NCBI RefSeq assembly: GCF_015221875.1
Contig: NZ_JACYGY010000001.1
Location: 2,954,501-3,018,500 of the forward strand
Direction: 5' to 3'
Source: Dyadobacter subterraneus
GTDB taxonomy: Bacteria > Bacteroidota > Bacteroidia > Cytophagales > Spirosomataceae
DNA: 64,000 nucleotides
Under the pieces are notes generated by a model, which ran no database searches, was not told where the DNA came from, and saw nothing but the letters and a program-made list of their open reading frames with translations. Both the position numbers and the translations under genes were made by a program. This document shows positions 15,988 to 25,950 of this stretch, one piece after another (within the stretch, counting starts at the first letter, position 1; each line of letters opens with the position of its first letter).

Positions 15988-16703
15988 AGCTGAAATGTAT
16001 CATAGTAGACGATGAGCCGATAGCAAGAAAAATATTGCAGGAATTTATTGAAGAAATAAGTTTTCTGGAACTGGTCGGCCAGGCTGAAAATCCATTGAAA
16101 GCCATGACATTGTTGGATGAAAATGGCGTTGACTTGATTTTTCTGGATATCAATATGCCTAAGCTAAATGGTATCGATTTTCTCAAAAATTCAAAAACAT
16201 CCGCAAATGTGATAATGACAACGGCTTATGCAGAATATGCCATTGAAGGTTATGGACTGGATGTTCTGGATTATTTGGTAAAGCCCATATCCTTTGACAG
16301 ATTTTTGAAAGCTTGTAATAAAGCAAAGGAAATGAATGCTTTGAGAAAAAATGTTCAAACACAGAAGCCGAATCCTGACGACCATTTTTTTATAAAATGT
16401 AATAACCAGATCGAGAAAGTTTTGTACGAGGATTTGCTGTATGCCGAAGCGATGCTGAATTATGTGATGCTCTACACAAATTCAAAAAAAATGATGGTAT
16501 ATGTTACGATCAAGAATCTGGAAGAACAATTGCCATCAGATATTTTTATTAAAGTCCACAAATCTTTTATTGTGAACAAAACTAAGATTAAAAGTATTGA
16601 AGGCGTTATTTTGAACATTGGAAAAGAAAAGATTACGATCAGCCAAAGTCTGCGGGAAAAAGTTATTTCAGAAATTGTAAAAGACAAAATGATAAAACGA
16701 TAA
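15984..16703 (+). CDS. LytTR-family response regulator
   Basis: A 239-residue response regulator. The receiver domain (1-125) has acidic residues D9/D10, phospho-Asp D55 (FLDINMP), a conserved Thr in MTTAYAEYA and Lys100 (YLVKPIS). A LytTR DNA-binding domain covers about 135-237, with FIKVHKSFIVN as its diagnostic segment. It overlaps the kinase gene by four bases (ATGA), so kinase and regulator are co-translated. The target is unknown; the orphan SusC/SusD pair begins about 590 bases downstream on the same strand and is a plausible target by position. Confidence 0.9.
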   Translation: MKLKCIIVDDEPIARKILQEFIEEISFLELVGQAENPLKAMTLLDENGVDLIFLDINMPKLNGIDFLKNSKTSANVIMTTAYAEYAIEGYGLDVLDYLVKPISFDRFLKACNKAKEMNALRKNVQTQKPNPDDHFFIKCNNQIEKVLYEDLLYAEAMLNYVMLYTNSKKMMVYVTIKNLEEQLPSDIFIKVHKSFIVNKTKIKSIEGVILNIGKEKITISQSLREKVISEIVKDKMIKR

Positions 16704-17293
16704 ACAGACATCTGGTTTTGCAAACGTTGTCCGGAAGGATTGACAGCAGCGCGCCAGCTTCACGATACACTAAAAAATTACGCTTGAAATATCTCGATTT
16801 AAATCATAAGAGATATTATTACTGCATTAAAATACAGCTTTGTACAACTTCGAGTTTACTTTAATGTTAAAAGTGTCTTCTTAAAAAGATACAATTAATT
16901 TGCATTTATAAATTTTTTTAATTTAGTTTGTCTATAAACTTAGTAGACTATAATCTTTACTTGTAAACCACCTGTGGGTAAGGAGTCAATTTTTTAATCA
17001 TAATTCTTATGAGCATAAAACATTTACTCTCGCCAGTTCCCGTTACGTCAGGAAGGATAATCATCCTGATTCTTTCGTATTCCCGTTGTTGCAGCCAGTT
17101 GCCGAGATATTAAGTTCATTGATCTTTTCTGATCATTGATGCTTTTTGTCTGGTTATTGTAACCGTATCTACACCTCCCGATTCTTTCAGGGAGAAAGAA
17201 TTCCTATGTCACATGCAAGTCTCTTCCGGTTTGTTTGATCCGGAATTTTGTTTGAACTCATCTTATGATCTATTAATTATATCCTATTTTAGA
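16704..17293 (+). promoter_or_regulatory. long leader/intergenic region before the orphan SusC
   Basis: About 590 bases without a convincing gene. It probably holds the SusC promoter and a long 5' leader. A short hairpin (TTCCGG at 17224-17229 with CCGGAA at 17240-17245) lies 49 bases upstream of the SusC start. No clear promoter match was found. Confidence 0.4.
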
Positions 17294-20200
17294 ATGCAAA
17301 AAAAATACCCAGCTTTACTGCGGGACTCATGGAAAATCAGGTCTGCCCGCGCACTCTTTCCCCTGGCCGTTTTACTGGCCGCTAATCCGGCATTGGCCGA
17401 AAACAATAAAATAAACAAAGTATCAACAGGCCATATAACGCAATCAAAAACAGCGGATCGGGTAATTTCAGGTTCTATTAAAGACAAAGAATCCGGCGAC
17501 TTTTTACCCGGTGTAGCTGTACTCGAAAAAGGAACTTCCAATGGTACTATCACCGATTCGAACGGGAAATTCACTTTATCAGTCAATGAAAATGCGACGC
17601 TGGTTTTCTCTTTTATCGGATACAGTCCCATAGAACGGGCAGTCAACGATAAGGCCGGTTTTGATATTGAGCTGCTTTCGGATAGCAAGCAGTTAAGTGA
17701 GGTAATGGTTGTGGGATATGGTACGCAAACCAAAGCCGAATTTACCGGTTCGGCGGTGCGTGTTGCCGGAGAAGCGATCAAGGAACAGCCTGTCCAGAGT
17801 TTTGATCAGGCGCTTGCGGGCAGAGCAGCCGGGGTAAGCATTGGGCAGCCTAACGGAGTTTTAAATAACCCGCCGGTGATCAGGATTCGTGGGGTAAATT
17901 CAATTTCGTTGAGTTCGTATCCGTTGGTTGTTGTTGATGGAATTCCGATTAATACCGGTAACGTTTCTGCCAGTACAGCCGTGCCAAATAACCCGCTTGG
18001 AGATATTAATCCCGCTGATATTGAATCAATTGACGTTTTAAAGGATGCGGCATCAACTTCTATATACGGGTCACGGGCAGCAGCTGGCGTATTGCTGATT
18101 ACCACCAAACGTGGCAAGACGGGCAAGCCAAAAATTTCATATGAAACCTGGGCGGGTGTTTCCGATGTTGTCCGCTTGCCTAAACTTTTGAACGCAGAAC
18201 AATACATTGCGATTAAAAATGAGGCAGTTTTAAATGCCAAAATTTTGGGTGGAAATGCAAATAATGACAACGTAGCATCTGCACTGTTTTTTCCAAATAC
18301 CCGCTCTGACGGCTCACCGATTGACACACGTTGGTATGACTACATTTACCGGAAAGGTGTCTCTCAAAATCATAACGTAAATGTTTCTGGCGGTACGGAA
18401 ACCACCAAATATTATTTCTCTGCCAACTATACCAAACAAAATGGATTCCTGAAAGAAAATGAATTTAATAGAAAGGCTGTGCGCTTCAATATCGACCAGA
18501 CCGTAAACAGTTGGTTGAAATTAAAAGGAAGTGTTTCGTACAACACCAGCTATAACGAGTCGCCCTATAACGGATCTTTGCCGGGATCAAACTTCTTTCT
18601 GGTAGGTGCAGCCCGTCTGGCAATTTCCTTACCGCCAAACGTTCCTGCTTTCAATGAAGACGGAAGTTACAACATCAGCACTGCGAGTCCGAACACGATT
18701 GGAATGGGAAACAATAAAGTGGTGAGTAACTTTGGAAATCCGGTCGCGCTTCTGGAATTGAACCGTTATACATCACAAAATGACCGGGTGATTGCCAGCT
18801 TTGGAGCTACGGCAAAACTTCTTAAAAACCTGGATTTTAATACTTCGTATGCAGTGGACCGTTTGCGTACGGATAATGTAAGTTTTGATAGTCCCGTTCA
18901 GGGTAATGGTTATTCCAGCAAGGGATCTGTTGCCAACGTTTCTGCCATCCGCGATAGCTGGAACTGGACCAATACGCTGAATTATTCAGAAACTTTCGGC
19001 GGCAAACATGCGGTGACTGTACTTGCAGGTTACGATGTTCAGAAATTTACTAATTCGTCCTGGGGTGCAACGAGAACACAAACGTCTGATCCCTTTTATC
19101 AGAACTATCAGGGAAACTGGGGCTCGATCACAGCTTCCGACAACGATATTAATGAGCGCGCATACCTGTCTTACTTTTCGAGGATTACGTATGATTTAAG
19201 CAAAAAATATTTCCTTACGCTTAATTTCAGACGTGATGGAAATTCTGCGCTGGGAGCAGGTAAGAAGTATGGTAATTTCGGCGGAGTTTCCGGTGGCTGG
19301 GCGCTTTCAGAAGAAGAATTTTACAAAAATTCAAGCGTTGCTTCTGTCTTGAATAACATTAAGTTAAGGGCAAGCTGGGGAAGGGTTGGAAATGGTAATT
19401 TGAGTAATTCATACAGTTCGCTGGAATTATACAGCGGGTCACTTTACGGAAGTGTACCAACCTCCGCTATATCACAGGCCGGAAACGCTTCTCTGGGCTG
19501 GGAAACCAGCGAGCAAACCAACATCGGTGCTGACTTGGGCCTGCTAAATGACCGTATCCAGTTAGAGCTGACTTACTTTAATAACAATGTTAACGGTTTG
19601 ATCCTGAGTGCACCTCAGGCAATTTCAAAAGGAATTCCTAACAATTCAATATTGGGTAATGTGGGATCCATGTATAACCGTGGTATAGAGATCGGTATCA
19701 ATGCCAACTTGATTCGGAAGGGAAGTTTTTCCTGGAACGCTTCATTAAATTATACCAACCTGAATAATAAAGTAACGGCACTTGCAGAGGGTAACACAGA
19801 CATCGTAGGAACTACACACGTTTCCTATGAAACTACCAATGTGACCCGGGTTGGATATTCTGTCGGCAGCTTGTACGGCGCAAAAACGGCGGGTGTAAAT
19901 CCGGATAATGGCCGCAGGATTTTTATTAATGCCAAAGGAGAAAAAGTACAATATAGCCAGGTGGTAGGTGCCGGTGATAATCAATGGTCTTATCTGGATG
20001 GCACGAAGGCCGCAGCCATTACGGGTGCTGACTATTATCTGATCGGAAACGCGCTGCCAAGATGGTACGGAGGTTTTATCAATAATTTCAAATACAAAAA
20101 CTTTGATCTTGGAATAAATTTGTCATACTCAGGTGGGAATCTGGTCATGAACGGGACCCGGGCCACATTGCTTGATCAGCGCGCCTATAACAATTCCACT

Positions 20201-20560
20201 GAGGTTTTGACCCGCTGGCAAAAACCGGGTGATGTTACCGACGTTCCCCGTCTGGTTTATAACGACCAGCTTTCGAGCGGCTCTTCGTTCCCTGTATCTA
20301 CCAACGCCGAAAAAGCAGATTTTATTCGTCTTCAGAATGCTTCGCTGGGATACCGGTTTCCATCTTCAATTCTGACCAAAACAGGTATCGGTTCCTTACG
20401 GGTTTATGCGCAGGTGTCCAACGGATTTTTATGGACAAAATACAAAGGAAGCGATCCGGAATCTTCTGTTAACGGAAATTCCAATACTACGCCGGGAGTT
20501 GAAAAAAATTCAATTGGCCAAGCCAGAACGTTCACTGTGGGTCTTAACGTAGGATTTTAA
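17294..20560 (+). CDS. SusC/RagA-family TonB-dependent outer-membrane transporter
   Basis: About 1088 residues. A signal peptide (ending NPALAE) is followed by a CarboxypepD_reg-like domain (about 55-135). The TonB-box/plug start is LSEVMVVGYGTQ, then a plug with the family motifs DVLKDAASTSIYGSRAAAGV and ITTKRG, then a long beta-barrel ending in an aromatic-rich strand. I use the ATG at 17294 (MQKKYPALL); the ATG at 17213 would put 27 residues before the signal. It imports oligosaccharides or other large nutrients with the SusD protein 29 bases downstream. No glycosidase is linked, so the substrate is unknown. Confidence 0.92.
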   Translation: MQKKYPALLRDSWKIRSARALFPLAVLLAANPALAENNKINKVSTGHITQSKTADRVISGSIKDKESGDFLPGVAVLEKGTSNGTITDSNGKFTLSVNENATLVFSFIGYSPIERAVNDKAGFDIELLSDSKQLSEVMVVGYGTQTKAEFTGSAVRVAGEAIKEQPVQSFDQALAGRAAGVSIGQPNGVLNNPPVIRIRGVNSISLSSYPLVVVDGIPINTGNVSASTAVPNNPLGDINPADIESIDVLKDAASTSIYGSRAAAGVLLITTKRGKTGKPKISYETWAGVSDVVRLPKLLNAEQYIAIKNEAVLNAKILGGNANNDNVASALFFPNTRSDGSPIDTRWYDYIYRKGVSQNHNVNVSGGTETTKYYFSANYTKQNGFLKENEFNRKAVRFNIDQTVNSWLKLKGSVSYNTSYNESPYNGSLPGSNFFLVGAARLAISLPPNVPAFNEDGSYNISTASPNTIGMGNNKVVSNFGNPVALLELNRYTSQNDRVIASFGATAKLLKNLDFNTSYAVDRLRTDNVSFDSPVQGNGYSSKGSVANVSAIRDSWNWTNTLNYSETFGGKHAVTVLAGYDVQKFTNSSWGATRTQTSDPFYQNYQGNWGSITASDNDINERAYLSYFSRITYDLSKKYFLTLNFRRDGNSALGAGKKYGNFGGVSGGWALSEEEFYKNSSVASVLNNIKLRASWGRVGNGNLSNSYSSLELYSGSLYGSVPTSAISQAGNASLGWETSEQTNIGADLGLLNDRIQLELTYFNNNVNGLILSAPQAISKGIPNNSILGNVGSMYNRGIEIGINANLIRKGSFSWNASLNYTNLNNKVTALAEGNTDIVGTTHVSYETTNVTRVGYSVGSLYGAKTAGVNPDNGRRIFINAKGEKVQYSQVVGAGDNQWSYLDGTKAAAITGADYYLIGNALPRWYGGFINNFKYKNFDLGINLSYSGGNLVMNGTRATLLDQRAYNNSTEVLTRWQKPGDVTDVPRLVYNDQLSSGSSFPVSTNAEKADFIRLQNASLGYRFPSSILTKTGIGSLRVYAQVSNGFLWTKYKGSDPESSVNGNSNTTPGVEKNSIGQARTFTVGLNVGF

Positions 20561-20589
20561 TAAAAGCTGTTTTTAAAAAGAAGATTACT

Positions 20590-22044
20590 ATGAAAAATAT
20601 AAATTTATCACCGCGTCGCACCGGATTGTATTTGAGTTTAGCTTTGTTTATGGCAACTGCTGCCTGCAACAAAGATGAGCTTTTAAATCCGACGCCGGAA
20701 ACTTCCATCAGTGGAGCAAACGCCTTTGACACGCCGGACAGAATTTTGGCATTGGTGAACGGAATTTACAAAGCAGCTAAAAACGCCAACTTTTACGGGG
20801 GAAATTATTATACCTATACTGAGGCCAGGGGAGAAGAATTTATCAACCGGACCAGCAATACATTCACTGCTTTTGAGGCTTGGAGTGAAACGCTGAATGC
20901 CGGATCCAATTTTGTTGCCGGTTTCTGGGCTGCGGCTTACAGCACCATTAATAATTCCAATATTCTTATCAAAGGGATTGCTGATAATCCCGGCAAGGTC
21001 ACTGATGTCGTTGGAAAACAATATGTTGCAGAGGCGAAATTTTTGAGGGCCCTGAGTTATTTTGATCTGGTGACATTATATGCCCGTCCATTAAACGAGG
21101 ATAAAGGCGCATCCAAAGGGCTGCCGCTACGCCTGCTGGCAGAAACTACAACTGCAAATAATGATTTGAAGAGAAGTACGGTGGCAGAAATTTATACCCA
21201 GATCATTAAAGACCTTGATGAAGCAGAAGCTGACCTTCCGCTTACCTATTCCACTGCGTTACTTAATACGACAAGAGCGCACAGGAATACTGCAATTGCT
21301 TTAAAAACAAGGGTTTACTTAAACAGTGGGAATTATGCCAAGGTCGTTGAAGAGGCAAAAAAGATTGTCTCAACCACTGCTCCATATTCTGCCACAACCG
21401 GTGTAGCGCACAAGCTCCAGAATATTATTGAAATTTTTACAACGAATTATACGAGTACTGAATCAATTTTGTCTGTACCGATGACCGAGCTTGACAACGT
21501 TACCGGACAATCTTCTTTTCCGTATGTTTTTAATGCCAATTCAGAATACAACCTGAATCCTTCCGGAATCTGGGGAGACGCAGAATGGAAAGCGACTGAT
21601 GCCCGAAGAACTTTTGCAAGAACCGCTTCTGGTGTTCAGTTTTTGACAAAGTACAACAAGCCTTCACCGTTTCTGGATTATCTGCCAATTATCCGGTATT
21701 CTGAGGTGCTGTTAAACTATGCAGAAGCGGCCGCCCGTACGGGAGACCTGGCAACGGCAACTGCATTGTTACAGGCAGTGCGAAACAGGTCTGATGCAAC
21801 TTATACATTTCCATCAGCTGCCATTGGTACCCAGGCTGCTCTTGTCAGTACCATTTTGAAAGAAAGAAGGATAGAGCTTTTAGGAGAAGGATTCCGTTCA
21901 AATGACTTGCTTAGGAATCTGTTTACCATTCCCGCAAAATCCAGCAGCGCGCTGATTGCACCAGCCGTAGAACCGTCACAAAGCAATTACATTTTTCCGT
22001 TACCAAATACAGAGATCACCTCAAACAAACTGCTTCTGGATTAA
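20590..22044 (+). CDS. SusD/RagB-family nutrient-binding lipoprotein
   Basis: A 484-residue outer-membrane lipoprotein with a signal peptide and lipobox Cys26 (MATAACNKDE). The helical RagB/SusD repeats are visible (QYVAEAKFLRALSYFDLV, then RSEVLLNYAEAAARTGD near the C-terminus). It forms the lid on the SusC protein encoded 29 bases upstream. The pair ends at a strong terminator, so it is a two-gene unit. At 484 residues it is somewhat short for the family (often 500-600). Confidence 0.92.
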   Translation: MKNINLSPRRTGLYLSLALFMATAACNKDELLNPTPETSISGANAFDTPDRILALVNGIYKAAKNANFYGGNYYTYTEARGEEFINRTSNTFTAFEAWSETLNAGSNFVAGFWAAAYSTINNSNILIKGIADNPGKVTDVVGKQYVAEAKFLRALSYFDLVTLYARPLNEDKGASKGLPLRLLAETTTANNDLKRSTVAEIYTQIIKDLDEAEADLPLTYSTALLNTTRAHRNTAIALKTRVYLNSGNYAKVVEEAKKIVSTTAPYSATTGVAHKLQNIIEIFTTNYTSTESILSVPMTELDNVTGQSSFPYVFNANSEYNLNPSGIWGDAEWKATDARRTFARTASGVQFLTKYNKPSPFLDYLPIIRYSEVLLNYAEAAARTGDLATATALLQAVRNRSDATYTFPSAAIGTQAALVSTILKERRIELLGEGFRSNDLLRNLFTIPAKSSSALIAPAVEPSQSNYIFPLPNTEITSNKLLLD

Positions 22045-22051
22045 TTAAAAA

Positions 22052-22096
22052 CCGGTCCTGTCTGTCATGATATCAGACGGGGCCGGAATTTTTTTT
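22052..22096 (+). terminator. rho-independent terminator after the SusC/SusD pair
   Basis: CCGGTCCTGTCTG pairs with CAGACGGGGCCGG (with G-T pairs), then a run of eight T, immediately after the SusD stop. Confidence 0.85.
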
Positions 22097-22332
22097 ATAC
22101 ATTAAAGCTTCTCTTTACCAAAATTATGGTCGTATCATCCTAATCTTTAACGGTTAATCCGTTTTGGAATAATAAATAAATGAAGTTTAGAAACACCCAA
22201 ATTTTTCTCAAATCTTCTCATAACCAGACAATTCGAGATCAGTATCCGTTAAAACGACTACCAGCTCATTGCCGCGTTGTTATTCATTTGTAAAATATCA
22301 ACGACATAATATTTCAGCGTTTTCATTTATTT

Positions 22333-22797
22333 TCAACGTGTTAACAAACCTGCATCCAGGACAAATTGCGATCCGGTAACATAACTGGCTTTATCTGAAA
22401 CGAGATATACAACCGCGTTTGCAACATTTTCAGGCTCAATCTACGGAACAGGCAAAAGATTTCCTGCCGATGCCTCAGCAATTTCCTGCGACGTTTTTCC
22501 TTCCAATGCGGCCAGGCCATCGTTCATAGGCGTATTCATACCCGTTGCATGAACGGAATTTACACGGATATTATGAGGTGCCAGCTCAATTGCCCAGGAT
22601 TTTGTTATTCCGACCAATCCCCAGTTAGGAGCGGCATAATGACTTAAACGGTTCATCCCGCGGAAGCCTGCGACCGAAGAATTGTTGACAATATTCCTGA
22701 TTTTGCTTGATCATAACCGGAATCACATGCCGGGCAGCGAGCCAGGCACCTTTAAGATTGATATTGATCATGTCATCCCATTCTTCTTCGCAAGCTC
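22333..22797 (-). pseudogene. decayed SDR gene (mycofactocin-coupled/carveol-dehydrogenase-like)
   Basis: The minus strand encodes the C-terminal two thirds of an SDR with several lesions. From the 5' side it reads EEEWDDMININ and LKGAWLAARHVIP. It then shifts frame near 22690-22700 into NIVNNSSVAGFRG and YAAPNWGLVG. A TAG interrupts it at 22440-22442, where relatives have Trp (LLPVPW-IEPE), and it resumes as IEPENVANAVVYLVSD to GLLTR and a stop at 22333. The Rossmann N-terminus with the TGxxxGIG loop is missing. Relatives use MNT(P)M-type SDR motifs, seen here as GMNTPMN. Confidence 0.85.
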
Positions 22798-23230
22798 ATG
22801 AGCCAGCCGGCAGGCACATATGTACCGTAGGGAAAAGTGGATTTTTTAATAAGCAATGGAAACTAAAATTATCGTATGGAGGAATTTTCACCAGATTTTC
22901 CAGCAGCTTCTTTAAAATCCGTAATTGTTAATACGCCCTTTATTAAAACTTTTGGTCTGCAAAATCCATTGGAAGCAAAATATTAATCGTAAATCTATCA
23001 GGACTCATTTGAGTATATTTATTTCAACTGTGGGGAAATGAAGTTTCAAGAAGCGATACTCTATCAGAGAATTACCCAGTTAGGACAAACAGCCTATGAA
23101 TTAATTGCCGTTTTTCAAAATCTGAAAAAGTATTGGAATTATACGTTTTAGAAGAACTTTACTGGAATGATCGAAAATATGAGTCACATTCTGTTAATTG
23201 CCAGATTTATAAGTACTTATACAAAAAAAA
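22798..23230. other. non-coding stretch with a possible frameshifted small gene
   Basis: No intact gene. On the plus strand, MKFQEAILYQRITQLGQTAY starts at 23038 and stops at 23148. A shift near 23110-23120 would continue it as EKVLELYVLEELYWND to a stop at 23246, giving about 69 residues. The joined protein looks helical but is not recognised. It may be a decayed gene. Confidence 0.35.
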
Positions 23231-23265
23231 CAATCCGGTGAAATAGCATTTCACCGGATTGTTTT
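23231..23265. terminator. strong bidirectional hairpin
   Basis: CAATCCGGTGAAAT and its exact complement (14 bp) surround a three-base loop. A run of A precedes and a run of T follows, so it can stop transcription both ways. It sits 35 bases after the minus-strand lipoprotein gene stop. Confidence 0.85.
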
Positions 23266-23299
23266 CTGACCTAATTTTCTAAATATCTGTAAGCATCGC

Positions 23300-24277
23300 T
23301 TATTTTTTCATTTTTGGCAAAGGTTTTATTTTGGCTAACTGAATCGCAAAATATTTAGGAGGCACTGCATTGCTGTCAACCAGCTCACTAAACTTTGCAT
23401 TCATTACCCAGATATCTTTTCCATTCCTTACCGCAGTGGAAGGGTAGGTAAAGCGGTCGGCGGCGAGTGTGGTGCCAGATAGCCATGCGCTTTTGAAATT
23501 ATCGTCGGTTTTAAGCTGAAATATTTTGTCATTCCCTCCATTAACTACGACAGTGAGTTTATCGTCACCGCTCATAAGCAGTCCATCTGCACCCAGGAAA
23601 TACTGGTCAACTTCTACTTTTTGTACATTGTCGGGAGCTTCGATATCTACTTTGTAGATCTGTCCCGTATTACTGTTGTCAACCAGCAGAAATCCGGCGG
23701 GGTGATAAACGATGCCATTCAGGCCAATTCCCTTGGTCTCATATTTTTTGCTTTTAGAAAATACCGACGCCTTGCCCTCAGCAGTGATTTTATAAATCAC
23801 ATTAGCATAGCTGTCAGTCATATAAATATTTCCCTTTGCGTCAAAGACCAAGTCGTTACCAAAATGCTTGCCAGGAACCAATCCTGAAAGGTCGGTATCT
23901 GACAGGCGTTTACCGCTGGCCAAATCAATACTGATCAAACGGATCATTTTTTGTCGTGTGTCAAGAGAAGTGAATTTACTGTAATTCGCATCACCCACAC
24001 AAACAAAAAGTCTTTTACCATCCGGATGTATTTTCATTCCGTATGTTGATTTTAACATACTGTCGGCATGCAGAACTGAGTATGCACCTTCCGGCGTCAC
24101 TTTACCAATTGTGCCGGTTCTGGCAGAAGATACATAATATACATTTCGCGTACTGTCAAAAGCAATTCCTTCCGGGTAGGAATCCGGAGCGTTAAAATTT
24201 ATTCGTTCGGATGGCTTGATGGCTATGCAGCTGTATACAAATGCCATACAGATCAGCGGGAATATTAATTTTTTCAT
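23300..24277 (-). CDS. SMP-30/gluconolactonase-like beta-propeller lipoprotein
   Basis: About 325 residues. The signal peptide ends in a lipobox (VYSC, Cys17), predicting a lipid-anchored envelope protein. The rest is a six-bladed beta-propeller of the SMP-30/NHL type: SYPEGIAFDSTRNVYYVSS, HFGNDLVFDAKGNIYMTDS, YHPAGFLLVDNSNTG. Such proteins include lactonases and carbohydrate-binding sensors. The start at 24277 lies one base after the stop of the upstream sorbosone-dehydrogenase-like gene, so the two are tightly coupled and probably work together on a sugar oxidation product: the dehydrogenase would make a lactone and this protein would open it (inference). Confidence 0.78.
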   Translation of the reverse strand: MKKLIFPLICMAFVYSCIAIKPSERINFNAPDSYPEGIAFDSTRNVYYVSSARTGTIGKVTPEGAYSVLHADSMLKSTYGMKIHPDGKRLFVCVGDANYSKFTSLDTRQKMIRLISIDLASGKRLSDTDLSGLVPGKHFGNDLVFDAKGNIYMTDSYANVIYKITAEGKASVFSKSKKYETKGIGLNGIVYHPAGFLLVDNSNTGQIYKVDIEAPDNVQKVEVDQYFLGADGLLMSGDDKLTVVVNGGNDKIFQLKTDDNFKSAWLSGTTLAADRFTYPSTAVRNGKDIWVMNAKFSELVDSNAVPPKYFAIQLAKIKPLPKMKK

Positions 24278-24278
24278 C

Positions 24279-25487
24279 TTAGTTCGTTTTTTTAACTGCA
24301 TAAATTACCCCATTTGCATCGTCAGAAACATACACCACACCTGATGGGGTCACAGTAATACCAGCTGGGCGTCCAAATCTGGTTTTTCTTTTGAAAAGCA
24401 GCATTCCGGGTTTTAAAAATCCAGTCATAAAATCTTCGGCGCCAACGGCATTTCCATTTTCAAAGTGAATACGCTGTACTTTGTAGCCCGAAGGTTTACT
24501 CCGGTTCCATGAGCCGTGCCAGGCAACAAGTGCATCACCGCTGTATTGCGTTGGAATATTTGCAGCATCACCAAAAAACTTGAATGCGATCGGCGCCATG
24601 TGTGCAGGTAATTCCAGAGTAGAAGGCAATGTATTTTTAACCCATTCTTCCTTCGTATCCCCGGCGGGGTCTTCACGGCTTTGGTCAACCTCTTTTTTAC
24701 CATAGGCGAAGGGAAAACCATAGTTGCCATTTTTGACGATCTGATTAATTTCTTCAGGAGGCCATTTATTGCCTTTTCCATCACCTCCATTGTCAGCTCC
24801 CCACATTTCTCCGGTTTTCGGCTGAAAATCAAAACCTATTGTGTTTCTCAGGCCACTGGCGTAAATAGTTCGTTTCCAGGTTTTCGGGTCGACCTGTAAC
24901 ATGGTAGCCGTCTCTTTATCGCTTTCTTTACAATCATTACAAGTTGCACCTACGCTCAAATACAACATCCCGTCAGGACCAAACTCTATGGTGCGGTTCG
25001 GATGCTGGCCGCCACTTGGCAAATCACTGATCAGAATTTGGGTTTCACCAAGTGTACCATCCGGGTTTAATGGGTAACGTCTTAGCTGCTCATTATTACA
25101 GAGGTACATAAAGCCATCTTTGATGGTAATACCGTGAACACCTTTAAATTCGGACGCAACGGTGGTAAGCTCTTCAAATGTATTGTTTTTGTCATTGTCC
25201 CTCAACATCAGCACATCCCCGGCATCCCTGCGTGTGACATACAATTCTCCATTAGGTCCATTGTATAACATTCTGGGTTTTCCCAGACCAGCAGCAGCTA
25301 CACTGACTTGCCAGCCATCGGGAACCTTAATTAACTTGACCATGGCAGGAAGAAAGTCCAGGTGCTGGGGATACTTGGTGATCAGAACCGATCTGGTTTT
25401 AGCCTTTGGTGGCATACCCCGCTGTGCATTGGCTGCACTTGCTCCCAGGATTAGAAGCAGCAGAATTGTAAATGTGTTAAATTTCAT
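24279..25487 (-). CDS. PQQ-type sugar/sorbosone dehydrogenase-like protein
   Basis: A 402-residue exported protein: the signal peptide ends ASAANAQ, then a beta-propeller of the glucose/sorbosone dehydrogenase family. YVTRRDAGDVLMLRDND, GVHGITIKDGFMYLCNN, GGQHPNRTIEFGPDGMLYLSVG and GRPAGITVTPSGVVYVSDD are typical blade sequences. NDC next to a second Cys (CNDCKE) gives a possible disulfide. Family members oxidise aldoses with pyrroloquinoline quinone, but many Bacteroidota homologues are uncharacterised. It is co-transcribed with the SMP-30-like lipoprotein. Confidence 0.82.
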   Translation of the reverse strand: MKFNTFTILLLLILGASAANAQRGMPPKAKTRSVLITKYPQHLDFLPAMVKLIKVPDGWQVSVAAAGLGKPRMLYNGPNGELYVTRRDAGDVLMLRDNDKNNTFEELTTVASEFKGVHGITIKDGFMYLCNNEQLRRYPLNPDGTLGETQILISDLPSGGQHPNRTIEFGPDGMLYLSVGATCNDCKESDKETATMLQVDPKTWKRTIYASGLRNTIGFDFQPKTGEMWGADNGGDGKGNKWPPEEINQIVKNGNYGFPFAYGKKEVDQSREDPAGDTKEEWVKNTLPSTLELPAHMAPIAFKFFGDAANIPTQYSGDALVAWHGSWNRSKPSGYKVQRIHFENGNAVGAEDFMTGFLKPGMLLFKRKTRFGRPAGITVTPSGVVYVSDDANGVIYAVKKTN

Positions 25488-25950
25488 AAAGGATTTTTAG
25501 TTAGACGAACTGTTTTTCTGACCGGGCATAAAACGGTCTGGATCAGATTATGTATCATGGGAACACCCCGACATGTCCAGCACGCCCTGTAAAGTTTTAT
25601 GCCAGCCGGTGAATTGATACCCTTTTCGTTGAATGGAGCTTAAATGCCTTAAAACCGGGATTTGTGTAGATTGTTTTGCGCCGTATAGCTTTGTTAGAAC
25701 TGTTTTTGCTAAAAGTATGCGCTCCCTACATGTTTAGAAGGAAATCAGTGTCTTTGCTGCATGGTTTTTCGAAACTGGGCATGCTTTTGTACAGACGGGC
25801 AAGGTTCAGGCGGCTAATATCCATATTTAATTAAGGTAATTTTGATTAGTCTTACCGCTATGTAAAGTTTCAAAATGACTAGTAGTTAACCGTTGTGAAG
25901 TGCTACTTATCAGCCTTATCATAGGGCGAAAACGAATTCATTGTAACCTC
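25488..25950. other. intergenic region without recognised features
   Basis: About 460 bases between two minus-strand genes. I see no gene, terminator or repeat. It should hold the promoter of the sorbosone-dehydrogenase/SMP-30 operon. Confidence 0.5.

Noticed and set aside
22707..22931. Plus-strand 74-codon frame
   Set aside because: It overlaps the decayed SDR on the other strand and has no recognisable features.
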